From: Methanocorpusculum sp.
GTDB taxonomy: Archaea; Halobacteriota; Methanomicrobia; Methanomicrobiales; Methanocorpusculaceae
DNA: 64,000 nt
Direction: 5' to 3'
Assembly (NCBI GenBank): GCA_029987235.1
Contig: DALTWF010000006.1
Coordinates: 1 to 64,000 of the forward strand
A model generated the notes under the pieces. That model was given only the letters and a program-made list of their open reading frames with translations, did not search any database and had not been told where the DNA came from. The position numbers were made by a program, and so were the translations under genes. This document shows, one piece after another, positions 40,500 through 50,441 of this stretch (the first letter of the stretch is position 1; the number at the start of each line of letters is the position of its first letter).

Positions 40500-42557
40500 T
40501 CAGAGTTTTGCTCCCTCCTCCTGCGCCTCCTCCAATAAAATCTGCTGACAGTTAACCTCCTCCCCCTCTCCCTCAAACCTGACATACGTACCATCCGGCA
40601 AAAGCCTGCGGGCCTTCACATTATCCCGCAGAATCAGATCAAGAATATGATGAACCCGCTTCCGCACTTCAGGATCAAGAACCGGACACCCCACCTCAAC
40701 ACGCCGCTCCGTATTCCGCGTCATGAAATCAGCCGAAGCAATATACATTTTCTCCTGCACCCCTTCACCAAACACATAAATCCTCGAATGCTCAAGGAAT
40801 CGCCCCACCACATTCCTGACCGTAATATGTTCCGTCTCACCGACAATCCCCGGAATAATACAGCAGATACCACGGACAATCATCTCCACTTTGACCCCCG
40901 CACAAGACGCCTCCTTCAACTTGTCAATAATATCAATATCAGTCAGCGAATTAATCTTGACCAAAATCCGCCCGCCCTTCTTCTTTTTAATCTCCTCATC
41001 CATCAGCTTAAGCACCGCACTCTTCAACCCCGCAGGAGAAACAAGAAGCAGCTTATAATCTCCGTGCAGATTTCCAAGCGCCATATTCTTAAAGAACAAA
41101 TCCGCCTCCGCCCCAATCTCCTGATTTGTCGTCATAATAGACAAATCAGTATACTGCTCAGCCGTCTTCTCATTATAATTGCCCGTTCCAATCTGCGTAT
41201 AGAATTTAACACCCCCACGCTCCTTTCTTGTAATCAGACAAATCTTCGAATGAACCTTGTACTCCTCAAACCCGTAAATAATCCTGCAGCCCGCCTCCTC
41301 TAAAAACTCCGACCAGTCAATATTATTCTGCTCATCAAACCGCGCCCGAAGCTCAATAAAGACCGTAACATCAACACCATTCTCCGCCGCAGCACACAGA
41401 TAATCAACCAGTTTTGTCTTATGTGCCAGACGATAAATAGTAATCTTGATGGAAACAGTGTTCTTATCATACGCCGCCTCCTTAATCATTCGCAGAAACG
41501 GCTTCATGCTCTCAAACGGATACGACAAAAAGATATCATGCTTTACAAGCTGCCTGTAAATCGGAACCGAAACAGGAATAGACTCCGGAATAACCGGTGA
41601 AAACGGCGGATACGTAAGCATATCCTTAAGATTCTTCGAAACCTCCTTTTCCAGATCAAACGCATACGAAAGAAGAAGCGGAGCAGAAGTCACATACACC
41701 TGAGCCGGGGCTAACGACAGCATCTTGCACAAATATCCCGAAAAATCCTCGCTCACCTTCTTATTTAACTCAAGCCGGACCGGCGCAAGTTTCCTGCGCT
41801 TTAAAAGCACATCCCGCATAATATGCCTGAAATCCGAGTTCGCATCCGCAAACGCCTCATCAGACGGATTCACATCAGCATTGCGAGTAACGCAGAAAAC
41901 CGTCTTTTCCTTCACTTCATACATGCCGAAAACTGAATCAAGCCGGTCTAAAATAATGTCTTCAATCCGCACATACCGCAGATTTGAACCGGGAATTATC
42001 ACAATTCCCGGCAATGACGGAGGAACCGGAATAATACCGAAAACCTTCTTTTTACCCCCCTTTAAAAGTGCCCCGACATGAAGGATATTATTCTGTAGAT
42101 GCGGAAACGGGTGATGAGTATCGACAATCTGCGGAGATAATACCGGTGCGATGGAGAATTTGAAATACTGCTTGATGAATTTTTTCTCATCGGCAGTGAG
42201 ATTTTTCATACTGCAGTTTTTCACACCCGCCTCCTCAAGATTTTTCTCCACCTTCCGGTAAATTGCCTCCCGCTTTTTATACAGCGGCTTTACCGCAGCA
42301 AAAACCGCCTCAAGCTGATCTTTTGGCGTCATACCGGTACGAGTATCCTGTATTTCGGGATTCATCAGCATCAGGTCGTAAAGACTGCCGACACGAATCA
42401 TGAAAAATTCATCCAGATTGCTGGTAAAAATCGCAATGAATTTCAGCCGTTCAAGAAGCGGGACAGAAAGGTCTTCTGCTTCGCGCAATACGCGTTCATT
42501 AAATTTGAGCCATGAAAGTTCACGGTTCTGGGTGTATATCCGTTGTGTTTCAGTCAT
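40500..42557 (-). CDS. ppk1: Polyphosphate kinase 1, copy 1
   Basis: A 685-aa PPK1 that makes polyphosphate reversibly from ATP. The N-terminal domain opens with NRELSWLKFNERVL; the phospholipase D-like catalytic half contains the autophosphorylated histidine region YKVHSKICLI, then IGTGNYNEKTAEQYTDLS and RNTERRVEVGCPV at the C-terminal site. Length is normal. Its start overlaps the ppx stop by 8 bp, so it follows ppx in one operon, with a second ppk1 upstream of ppx. Confidence 0.94.
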   Translation of the reverse strand: MTETQRIYTQNRELSWLKFNERVLREAEDLSVPLLERLKFIAIFTSNLDEFFMIRVGSLYDLMLMNPEIQDTRTGMTPKDQLEAVFAAVKPLYKKREAIYRKVEKNLEEAGVKNCSMKNLTADEKKFIKQYFKFSIAPVLSPQIVDTHHPFPHLQNNILHVGALLKGGKKKVFGIIPVPPSLPGIVIIPGSNLRYVRIEDIILDRLDSVFGMYEVKEKTVFCVTRNADVNPSDEAFADANSDFRHIMRDVLLKRRKLAPVRLELNKKVSEDFSGYLCKMLSLAPAQVYVTSAPLLLSYAFDLEKEVSKNLKDMLTYPPFSPVIPESIPVSVPIYRQLVKHDIFLSYPFESMKPFLRMIKEAAYDKNTVSIKITIYRLAHKTKLVDYLCAAAENGVDVTVFIELRARFDEQNNIDWSEFLEEAGCRIIYGFEEYKVHSKICLITRKERGGVKFYTQIGTGNYNEKTAEQYTDLSIMTTNQEIGAEADLFFKNMALGNLHGDYKLLLVSPAGLKSAVLKLMDEEIKKKKGGRILVKINSLTDIDIIDKLKEASCAGVKVEMIVRGICCIIPGIVGETEHITVRNVVGRFLEHSRIYVFGEGVQEKMYIASADFMTRNTERRVEVGCPVLDPEVRKRVHHILDLILRDNVKARRLLPDGTYVRFEGEGEEVNCQQILLEEAQEEGAKL

Positions 42558-43467
42558 TTCCGGTTACTTCTCTTTTGTTTTTCTCTTCAGCAAGCAGTTT
42601 TGCAAGATATCCTTCACGCACGCCGGTTTTGCTTACGCGGATTGATTCTGCACCGAAAAATGCAGCAACTGCATACAATATGCATACTCCGGGCAGAAGC
42701 GTGTGAATACGTTCCGGTTCGTTTTTCAGTATAATATCCGTGCGGGAACGTTTCTTTTCATCCATTAGCAGGGAAATATCGTTCACCAGATACATCTCTT
42801 TTTTCGTCTTGTCTTTCATAAGAGCGGAAAGCACATTTCCGCATCCGCGGACTGTGCCCCCGATTCCGCATATTCGCTTCACCTGAATTGTTTCACCCGC
42901 AAATACGGTTTTCAGCATGCGCTGTATCTCGCTGTCTATTTTTAACGTCTCGAATTTTGTCGGAACAACATCTTTGACATGTTTGCGGTACATTATCAGT
43001 GAACCTACCGGAATAGACCGGGAAAAAACCAGTTTGTCGTCTTTGAAACAGGCAATTTCCGTACTTCCTCCGCCGATATCGACAAGCAGCCCTTCGTTTT
43101 CAAGAAAAGTCTGTTTTGCACCGAAATAATCTATTTCCGCCTCTTCTTCACCGCTTAAGATGGTAATTTCCGTTCCGATGATTTGTTCAAAACGTGCCTT
43201 TACCTCGCCGGCATTGTCAATGCCGCGAAGTGAGGCGGTTGCAAAACAGACAAGACGCTGAATCTTAATATGAGACAGGAGTGTTGAAAGCGTTTTCAAT
43301 GCTTCCTCGCCTTTTTCAATGCCCTCCTCTGACATGCGGCCGTTTTGCGTGTATCCGGCAAGACCTGCTGTTATTTTTTTGTTCAGCATCTGGATAATTG
43401 TCCCGTTTTCTACGCTGTACAGAGACAGCCGGATAGTGTTTGAGCCGATATCGATAACAGCATACAT
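42550..43467 (-). CDS. ppx: Exopolyphosphatase, Ppx/GppA family
   Basis: A 305-aa ASKHA-fold phosphatase containing only the N-terminal two-lobed catalytic part. It has YAVIDIGSNTIRLSLY, TASLRGIDN, GLLVDIGGGSTEIACF and CGIGGTVRGCG. It would release phosphate from polyphosphate chains or from ppGpp-like substrates. It lies between two ppk1 genes, so synthesis and breakdown of polyphosphate are encoded together. Helical C-terminal domains of the long Ppx forms are missing, as in many short family members. Confidence 0.9.
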   Translation of the reverse strand: MYAVIDIGSNTIRLSLYSVENGTIIQMLNKKITAGLAGYTQNGRMSEEGIEKGEEALKTLSTLLSHIKIQRLVCFATASLRGIDNAGEVKARFEQIIGTEITILSGEEEAEIDYFGAKQTFLENEGLLVDIGGGSTEIACFKDDKLVFSRSIPVGSLIMYRKHVKDVVPTKFETLKIDSEIQRMLKTVFAGETIQVKRICGIGGTVRGCGNVLSALMKDKTKKEMYLVNDISLLMDEKKRSRTDIILKNEPERIHTLLPGVCILYAVAAFFGAESIRVSKTGVREGYLAKLLAEEKNKREVTGND

Positions 43468-43557
43468 TCTTACTAATTCATTGTCATGTAATTATATATA
43501 TCTGCTGTACGGAACAGGAGACGAAAAGGAAAAAAACCGCTGGAAAAAAAAGGGGAT

Positions 43558-45609
43558 TCAGAGACTTTTCTGACCGAACTGCTCAATGAATAGTTCCTGC
43601 GCCCGCTTCTTTCCCTCTTTGGGAACCGAGTATCTGCCCAGAGCATCAAGATGATACGCACCGCCTTTGTCTTCCATATAGGTACGAAGAACATCAGTGA
43701 GCGTCTTTCTGATTTCTTTGTCATAAACCGGACACACAATCTCAACCCGCTTTCTGAGGTTTCTCGGCATCATGTCGGGACTGCCGATGTATATTTTCGG
43801 GTCGTTTCCGTTTGCAAAGTAAAACACACGGGCATGCTCAAGGAATCTGCCCACCGTGGATGAAACCGTGATATTGTCAGAAAGACCTGGCACTCCCGGA
43901 CGAAGCATACATACACCGCGGATGAGCAAATCAACTTTGACACCTGCTTTTGATGCGGCATACAGCGCATTGATAATGACCTTGTCGGTAAGGGAGTTCA
44001 TCTTCATAATGATATGACCTCGGCCTCCTTCTTTGCTGATACTGATTTCCTTGCGGATTAAGGAAAGCATCGACTTTTCCAGATACTCCGGACTGATTAA
44101 CAGGTGGCTGAACTTTGCCTTCGTCTCACTCTTTTCAAGCATCTCAAAGAGGGTGACCAAATCACTGGTGATTTTCTTGTCTGCGGTAAACAGCGAGAAA
44201 TCCGAATAAATTGCCGCAGTGCGTGCATTATAGTTTCCGGTCGAAACCGTTGCATAATTGACCGTCTTTCTGCCTTCGCGGCGGGTGACAAGGCAGCATT
44301 TGCCGTGCGTCTTAAGCTGTGCGGGACCATGAATTACCGTTACGCCGCCTTTTCTTAGTTCATCAGTCCAGTGGAAATTGCGCTCTTCGTCAAAGCTTGC
44401 CTTCAGTTCAATGACCGCAGTTACCTTTACACCGCGTTTTGCTGCAGAAAGCAACGCATCGACAACCGGGGACTTGGAACCGAGACGGTACAGCGTCATT
44501 TTGATTTCAGTGACATTTGCATCTTCGGCCGCTGCATTTAAGAAGTTTAAGAGACCGTTGAAACTTTGATACGGAGTAAACTGCAGCCGGTCTTTTTCGG
44601 CAATGGAGTCAAAGAGTCCTTCTTTTTCAAGTCCTTCCGGTGTCGGGGGAACAAAGGTCGGGAAATACAGATCGCTTCTGTTGACTGAAATCTGGCGGAT
44701 ATCGGCAATGCCGAGCGGTGCTTTGTAATCGTAAATAAGTGTCGGGGGAAGTTTGAACAGTTCGGCGGTTTTTGCAATATAGCCGTAGGGGATATTTTCC
44801 AGAACTTCCAGACGGCTTGCCTGCCTGTGAGGGAGCTCCTGTTTTGCTTTCTGCAGGGCTTCGTATAAATCTTCGGCATCATCACCCTGAAGGTCTAAAT
44901 CAGCATCACGGGTTAACCGAAGCGGAGTGATAAGGTATACTTCTTCACCGAGGAAGAGTTTTTCAATATAATTGACCATGATTTCTTCAATGAAGATAAA
45001 ACGGGTTCCGTCTTTTCCCACCGGAAGAATTCTGCCTACCTTGTCAATAATATCCTGAACCGGAACAAGTGCAGCAGATGAGTTTACGATTACGCCAAAG
45101 GCAAGACCGCTGTGGAATTCATCACTGCCGACAGATACATTCGGATTTTTGCGGACAACCGTAAATGTCTGTTCATCCATCAGATGCCTGAAGGCTTCTT
45201 TTTCGGAATTGGATAAATCTGCCCATTCTACAATAGAGATGCCTTCTTTTTTCATTTCCGGAACTAGTTCGGTTCTCCAGAGTTTGGAAGCCCGGCGCAG
45301 CATGTCAATGGTGCTGAAGTACACTATGTCAAGCTGCTCTACAGAACGTGCAAGCGAGGTAAATTCATTGACCATGTCTTTTTTCGAGTTCTGATACGGA
45401 GGAACACGAACACGGAAAAATTCATCAAGGTTGTCGCCGACAATAGCAAGAAAACCAACTCTTTCCATTAGAGGGTTGTCGGGGTTTTGCGCCTCGTTTA
45501 AAACACGCTCGTTGAATTTGACCCAGGACAGTTCACGGTTGAAATAATCCTGTTTTGAATCGGTAAAAGATTCTACTGCCTTAATTTTATATTGTTTCTT
45601 TTTACCCAT
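43558..45609 (-). CDS. ppk1: Polyphosphate kinase 1, copy 2
   Basis: A 683-aa second PPK1, clearly related to but diverged from the first. It has FNRELSWVKFNERVL, NLDEFFRVRV, the phosphohistidine region LKTHGKCCLVTRRE, STGNYNARTAAIYSDFS and MPRNLRKRVEIVCPV. Both copies retain the catalytic residues I can see. It is first in the ppk1-ppx-ppk1 series, 90 bp before ppx. Different affinities or conditions of use are likely but not shown by the sequence. Confidence 0.93.
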   Translation of the reverse strand: MGKKKQYKIKAVESFTDSKQDYFNRELSWVKFNERVLNEAQNPDNPLMERVGFLAIVGDNLDEFFRVRVPPYQNSKKDMVNEFTSLARSVEQLDIVYFSTIDMLRRASKLWRTELVPEMKKEGISIVEWADLSNSEKEAFRHLMDEQTFTVVRKNPNVSVGSDEFHSGLAFGVIVNSSAALVPVQDIIDKVGRILPVGKDGTRFIFIEEIMVNYIEKLFLGEEVYLITPLRLTRDADLDLQGDDAEDLYEALQKAKQELPHRQASRLEVLENIPYGYIAKTAELFKLPPTLIYDYKAPLGIADIRQISVNRSDLYFPTFVPPTPEGLEKEGLFDSIAEKDRLQFTPYQSFNGLLNFLNAAAEDANVTEIKMTLYRLGSKSPVVDALLSAAKRGVKVTAVIELKASFDEERNFHWTDELRKGGVTVIHGPAQLKTHGKCCLVTRREGRKTVNYATVSTGNYNARTAAIYSDFSLFTADKKITSDLVTLFEMLEKSETKAKFSHLLISPEYLEKSMLSLIRKEISISKEGGRGHIIMKMNSLTDKVIINALYAASKAGVKVDLLIRGVCMLRPGVPGLSDNITVSSTVGRFLEHARVFYFANGNDPKIYIGSPDMMPRNLRKRVEIVCPVYDKEIRKTLTDVLRTYMEDKGGAYHLDALGRYSVPKEGKKRAQELFIEQFGQKSL

Positions 45610-45924
45610 GAGTATTCAAAGATTTATTTCTATTTCTGTAATATATATTTTTCTGATTATGTAAAAAATGAGCTGAGATAAAAAACATCGGGTGAGGAGA
45701 GTTTTCCCCGGTTGCGATACAGAGTAATGTGTTATTATCTCTGTATCTTTCTCATCAGCAAACCGGCTGCAGCAAGTGCGCCAAAAATAATCCAGGTATC
45801 CGCCATTCTGCAGCAAATATATGCCAGTACCAGATACAGCACATAACCGTCTGACTTAGTGCAATAACAGTACTGGTAAACAGTATTATTATTAACCCCT
45901 TTAAACATACCTATACTCTATACA
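45610..45924. other. Divergent intergenic region between ppk1 and EamA genes
   Basis: This 315-bp stretch carries the promoters of the leftward ppk1 and rightward EamA genes. A tttaaac TATA-like element and tatactctatac precede the ATG at 45925. A small minus-strand frame (45735-45908) is listed separately. No repeat or RNA gene was seen. Confidence 0.45.
45735..45908 (-). CDS. Possible small membrane protein
   Basis: A 57-codon frame ends with a hydrophobic segment (VLYLVLAYICC, then WIIFGALAAAGLLMRK) followed by a basic tail. The last part resembles a C-terminal membrane anchor with terminal arginines, as used in surface proteins of this group, so it could be a real small membrane protein or the left-over end of a lost gene. 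A GTG inside the frame is an alternative start. No ribosome site is clear. Confidence 0.25.
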   Translation of the reverse strand: MFKGVNNNTVYQYCYCTKSDGYVLYLVLAYICCRMADTWIIFGALAAAGLLMRKIQR

Positions 45925-47949
45925 ATGACAAATGTTAGCCGGCAGAAGAACATATATGTAATTGCAGTGGTGTGCGCACTTATTGCAGCAATATGTGTAG
46001 GAATACGGACCCCGGTACTGAAAATTGCCATTGAAAATACATCACCATTGGTGACAACCATGTTTGTCAACCTCGGCGCTGCTGTCGGGATGCTTCTTCT
46101 TTTCCTGTTTGGACACAAAACCTCGCTGGTTGATAAAAACCGTCATGTCCTGAAAAAAGACTGGCTGATTCTTCTCGGTGCAATTCTTACCGGAGGGGGA
46201 GGGACGATACTCGCAAACTTCGGAATTGCAACAACACCTGCTGCAACTGCATCCGTTCTCACTAACACGGTTGCTGTTACAACTGCTATTATCGCCTTTT
46301 TCATTTTTAAGGAAAAAATATCCAAACGGCTTGTAATAGGTATTATTTTTACCACATTCGGGGCAATTGCCCTGACCGTTCCGGATCTGTCACTGATTGC
46401 AATGGCCCCGGGGGCAATTCTCATCCTGGTTTCATCCATATTAATCGGTTTTGAAGGAAACTTTACCAAACTCATTTCCGAACGCAACCCGATAGAAATC
46501 ACTATAATAAAGGCATTCGGCATAAGCATTATTACCATAATCCCGATTCTGATAATGCAGACAGCCCTTCCCTCACTGATGGACTGTCTTATTCTCATGC
46601 TGATTGGTGTTGTCACCACCGGTCTTCTTAATCTGTTCAATATTTACGCACAAAGACATATCGGAGCTGCAAAAACCTCTGCAATAATCGGCATAGCTCC
46701 ATTAATCGGCATATGCGTTTCGTTTATTCTCTATTCGGAATGGCCGACACCCGCATTCCTTGCAGCTTTGCTGCTGGTTATTCCGGGATTATTCTTTGTT
46801 ATTACAAGAAACACACATATTGCCGTTGAAGGAAAAAGAGATACAACGATCCGGATTAAAGATGACGAATCCCCATTCTTTGTAAACACGACTGAGGAAT
46901 GGCGTAACTATCTGCGCAATTATCTTTGTGCATTCGGATTTATCGTACTTGCCCTGCCATTTCTTCTTCTGCTGTTCAGTTCCATAGGAACACCCCAACC
47001 TGATGCACTGCTTTCTTTCTGGCAGGAGAGTCTGTATCTTCCCTGGATGATAAGCGGCATCATCCTGAGCATCTGCGGGATTCTGCTCCTGATACTGCGC
47101 AAAAGAGTGTTATGCGGCGTTACCTTCTTCTTCAATGGAATTCTCCTGATATACATCATTCTCTTTGCAGATAACTGCAATCTGACAGCCCTGACAGCCG
47201 CTGCAGTACTGATATTTGCTCTCATTCTGCTCACGGCAAAATCAAAGCAGAAATATGTTTTTGCTACAATCAACGCAGCATACGGTCTTGGAACGCTTCT
47301 CGCGCTTTGCAGTGCGTCGCCAGTTATATATCACATACATCTTGTCTTCATGATACTGTGCAGTATGATTGAACTCTATCTTGCAGTTGCATGTGCAGCA
47401 GAAAAGCAGCAGCTTCCTCTGACAAAGTATCTGACTTCAAATCAGGATATGGATTTCCGCAAATGCGGTCCGGTTCTCGGCTATCTCGCAATAGCACTGT
47501 TTATTGGTTCTACCATAATTATTGAGTTCGCCAGCCCGGACGCCTTCATAACAGATTCGCTGGACCTTAGTTCTGTGATTCTGACAGCAGTTTTATTTGT
47601 TGATGCCATGCTTCTCATCTTTATCGGAAAAATGCGGTTTATATCTGTAATATTCTTAGGTATCGATTTAGCGCTGGTTATGAATACTTTCTGTACAGGA
47701 ACAGCACTGTATACTGCGCCGCTGATTCTGATATTACTTGCAGTCTTTGCGGTTATGCGGAAATATTCGCATCTTCTGGTCTCGATATTTCTCATTATGC
47801 TTGCATTTTCGATGATGCTTTTCATGTCCGTCTTTGCCCTTCCGGAAATTATGACGGCGACGGTGCTTGTGCATATTTCATGTATCATCGTTTCGATATA
47901 TCTCGCGTTTGCGGTATTTTCGGATAAATACAAACTGCCGTTGTTCTGA
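45925..47949 (+). CDS. EamA-family transporter with extra C-terminal membrane domain
   Basis: A 674-aa membrane protein. Residues 1-300 contain the ten-helix DMT/EamA fold: two EamA repeats, with the conserved VTTAIIAFFIFKEKISKR at the end of helix 4 and a second half containing GAAKTSAIIGIAPLIG. Residues 330-674 add about ten more helices of a domain I cannot name, ending KLPLF. The EamA part suggests export of a small metabolite or amino acid. A paralogue lies at 52627 and a free-standing copy of the extra domain follows immediately. A cytoplasmic linker separates the two parts. Confidence 0.82.
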   Translation: MTNVSRQKNIYVIAVVCALIAAICVGIRTPVLKIAIENTSPLVTTMFVNLGAAVGMLLLFLFGHKTSLVDKNRHVLKKDWLILLGAILTGGGGTILANFGIATTPAATASVLTNTVAVTTAIIAFFIFKEKISKRLVIGIIFTTFGAIALTVPDLSLIAMAPGAILILVSSILIGFEGNFTKLISERNPIEITIIKAFGISIITIIPILIMQTALPSLMDCLILMLIGVVTTGLLNLFNIYAQRHIGAAKTSAIIGIAPLIGICVSFILYSEWPTPAFLAALLLVIPGLFFVITRNTHIAVEGKRDTTIRIKDDESPFFVNTTEEWRNYLRNYLCAFGFIVLALPFLLLLFSSIGTPQPDALLSFWQESLYLPWMISGIILSICGILLLILRKRVLCGVTFFFNGILLIYIILFADNCNLTALTAAAVLIFALILLTAKSKQKYVFATINAAYGLGTLLALCSASPVIYHIHLVFMILCSMIELYLAVACAAEKQQLPLTKYLTSNQDMDFRKCGPVLGYLAIALFIGSTIIIEFASPDAFITDSLDLSSVILTAVLFVDAMLLIFIGKMRFISVIFLGIDLALVMNTFCTGTALYTAPLILILLAVFAVMRKYSHLLVSIFLIMLAFSMMLFMSVFALPEIMTATVLVHISCIIVSIYLAFAVFSDKYKLPLF

Positions 47950-48025
47950 GGTGCGGCAGGGTATATCCAAAGGCTGCTGCTTTTGATACCATAGAATAAA
48001 TAGTATGATTGACTAATGAGTAATT

Positions 48026-49045
48026 ATGACTGATGAAATAATGATGGCAAAGAGACGCAACGGTGTAACAGCGGTTGCGTATTTTTTACTTGCCGTTCTT
48101 GCCGCCTTCTTCACAATCGGTGCCGCCTGCAATTTACCTCCGGTACCGGTTCTTCTGCTGGGATTTGAGATACTGGTCGGAATCTGCGGCATAATTCTCC
48201 TGATTCTTGAAAAACGCGACCTGACTGCAACGGTTATGCTCATGTTTGCACTGCTGTTCGGATACTATACGGTAACAGGCGGTGTCATTTATTCGGTTGG
48301 AACACCGGTAATTCTGATCTTTTTCATCATCTGCGCAGTAATGATGCTTCTGACCGGAGAAAAGAAGGCATCCACCTATTTCTGCGTGTTCCTTCCCTAT
48401 GGTATTGGTGCGGTAGGTATTGCAGTATCCGGTCAGATTTCCATAGTAACCCTTATTATGCATACTCTTTTCGGTATTGTTGCCCTGCTGTATGCGGTAA
48501 TGCTTCTCATGCCTGGTGCAAAAATGAAAATGGCTGCAACTCTGCAGTCGGATGAGAATTTCTCATTTAAAAAATCCGCATCCGTTCTCGGATATGTTGT
48601 TTTAATGGTGCCGTTAGGTGTTATTGCCGTATCCTCGGTAATTACTCTTGCAGAACTGGCTGATATCCGTGCCATGCTTGTTGTCGCTGCAGTTTCCATG
48701 GCTCTTTCCGGTTTCCTGCTTTATTATTTCTCCAAAGACAGTTACAAAGCGGCGTTTTATTTACTCTGCGCTGTCATTTTCGGAGCATGTGCCCTCATAA
48801 ATACCTCACTTCTTATTGTCCCGGGTGCATGTCTTATTTTTATCGGCATACTGTTCTTATTACTGAAAGACGGACGCATACTGCATTTCCTTTTGCTTGC
48901 GCTGCCAGGGGTGCTGATTATTCTGCATCATTTCGGTCTTCAGACTCCTGCATTAAGTCTTCTTCTTGCCGGAATCCCGTGTCTGACTGCAGTCTATCTT
49001 GCGCTGACTTACTTCTGTCAGAAAAAGCAGCTTCCAAGATTCTGA
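48026..49045 (+). CDS. Stand-alone membrane protein like the EamA C-terminal domain
   Basis: A 339-aa, ten-helix membrane protein homologous to the C-terminal half of the EamA proteins at 45925 and 52627. Shared landmarks are a helix ending CGIILLILEKRDL (against CGILLLILRKRVL), the soluble block before FKKSASVLGYV (against FRKCGPVLGYL) and the C-terminus KKQLPRF (against KYKLPLF). It has no EamA domain. It is 76 bp after the first EamA gene, on the same strand. Function is unknown; it may be a duplicated accessory unit. Confidence 0.75.
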   Translation: MTDEIMMAKRRNGVTAVAYFLLAVLAAFFTIGAACNLPPVPVLLLGFEILVGICGIILLILEKRDLTATVMLMFALLFGYYTVTGGVIYSVGTPVILIFFIICAVMMLLTGEKKASTYFCVFLPYGIGAVGIAVSGQISIVTLIMHTLFGIVALLYAVMLLMPGAKMKMAATLQSDENFSFKKSASVLGYVVLMVPLGVIAVSSVITLAELADIRAMLVVAAVSMALSGFLLYYFSKDSYKAAFYLLCAVIFGACALINTSLLIVPGACLIFIGILFLLLKDGRILHFLLLALPGVLIILHHFGLQTPALSLLLAGIPCLTAVYLALTYFCQKKQLPRF

Positions 49046-49088
49046 TTTTTTTGTTAATATTCACCCCCTCTCATTTTTGAAAAAAAAG

Positions 49089-49135
49089 TTGATAGTGTTT
49101 TTCGAATCAGAATAAGTCGCTTACGCTCCTGCCAT
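49089..49135 (-). repeat. Dispersed intergenic repeat, copy C
   Basis: Positions 49103-49127 are the exact reverse complement of 8721-8745, and similarity extends on both sides (gcagg before, aaaacacta.caact after in the inverted sense). It sits between the stop of the 48026 gene and the stop of the DUF3089 gene. Confidence 0.8.
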
Positions 49136-49193
49136 ATTACTTTCAGTTTACTCTTCAGAGAGGTGAAAAGTTACAAAAAAAGAGGGGTAAAAA

Positions 49194-50321
49194 TTATGCC
49201 TGATTCAGGAATGCAGCAATGCGTTTTTCAGCATTCTCATGCATGTTCATGTAGTAAAGTGAACATTCCTTCAGGTGCAGACTTTTCGTTCCAAGAATAT
49301 AGTCCATAAGTTCATTGCCTGCAAAGAGTGATTTTACTGTTGTACAGACAACAACATTACGCTTTAAATCAAGCTGCGCATCGGCAAGTCCGGTTCCAAG
49401 AGTCTGCGTTCCGTCTTCGTTGGTTATCATTGAACCTTTGTTTTCAGAAACGCCTGCATACGTTTCATCTGTCTTCCAGTTCAGCGGATTGATAACATAC
49501 ATGTTTTCATCCCAGACAAAGTTGTCAGTAACGGTTGCTCCCGGCTCTTCAACGGTCCATGATACAATTACACCGGTATCGGTTTCACCTGTGGCAGCTT
49601 TGAGATGCGGGTTTGCTGCAATATACTCTTTCGTAACCGGGCAGCCGATTACATATGCTGCAACCATGTTCTTGTAGTATTCAGGGTGCTCTTTCATATA
49701 CTCTGCAAGAATATAGCGGGTAGTAAACGAACCCTGGGAATATGCTGCCAGAATAAACGGTCTTTCTCCGCCTTTGTTTGCATGTTCAAAGTAGTAATCA
49801 AGCGCTGCAAAAGCATCCTGTTTCGGAATTGTGCCGACCAGATTTGCGAATTCATCTGCAGTACACCCGGCAAGCACCTGCGGGGAAACCTGACGGTAAT
49901 ACGGGGCATACACATCGGTAATGCCTTCAAACTGGGAACCATCGTCAACATACTGTTTGTGTGCGTTTGCTCTCATTCCTGCATCATCAATCGGGGTGTA
50001 AAGGCAGGTTTTGTCATCCGCTGTTGCTGTCGGGTACAGGAAGAAGGTATCAACTGCATGTTCATGGGTTTGCGGATAATACATCCAGTTGTTCATATCA
50101 GAGTAATCAATCTTAACTGCTGATGCTGCCGCAATGTCTTTTTCGGTAATTTTCGGACTTGAGGCACGGAGTTCTTCAATAGTCATCTGGGATTCCTGGG
50201 TCGGCTCAGGCGTTGGTGTCGGAGTCGGCGTTGGTTGTACAGGCTGTGAAACACATCCTGCTGCCATAATGCAAAAAACCAGAACAAGAATAACTGTTCC
50301 GGTAAACAGTACTTTATTCAT
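49194..50321 (-). CDS. DUF3089 lipoprotein, alpha/beta-hydrolase-like
   Basis: A 375-aa secreted lipoprotein. The signal peptide ends with a lipobox MAAGC (Cys 22), followed by a PTPTPTPTPEP linker of the kind seen in surface proteins of Methanomicrobiales. The rest matches DUF3089: WMYYPQTHEHAVDTFFLYPT, VYAPYYRQV and a nucleophile elbow AAYSQGS. The serine in that elbow suggests hydrolase activity; the substrate is unknown. It is monocistronic and precedes the protease gene's stop in the same direction. Confidence 0.85.
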   Translation of the reverse strand: MNKVLFTGTVILVLVFCIMAAGCVSQPVQPTPTPTPTPEPTQESQMTIEELRASSPKITEKDIAAASAVKIDYSDMNNWMYYPQTHEHAVDTFFLYPTATADDKTCLYTPIDDAGMRANAHKQYVDDGSQFEGITDVYAPYYRQVSPQVLAGCTADEFANLVGTIPKQDAFAALDYYFEHANKGGERPFILAAYSQGSFTTRYILAEYMKEHPEYYKNMVAAYVIGCPVTKEYIAANPHLKAATGETDTGVIVSWTVEEPGATVTDNFVWDENMYVINPLNWKTDETYAGVSENKGSMITNEDGTQTLGTGLADAQLDLKRNVVVCTTVKSLFAGNELMDYILGTKSLHLKECSLYYMNMHENAEKRIAAFLNQA

Positions 50322-50441
50322 AATAAATTATAATGTTCTGAATAGATTTATAGGTATTGTACAGACCGGTACTGCACACCACCTCATTTCCGTTCAGACA
50401 GGTACAATTCCGGTAAAAAAAAGCAGGGATTTTTTCCCCCC

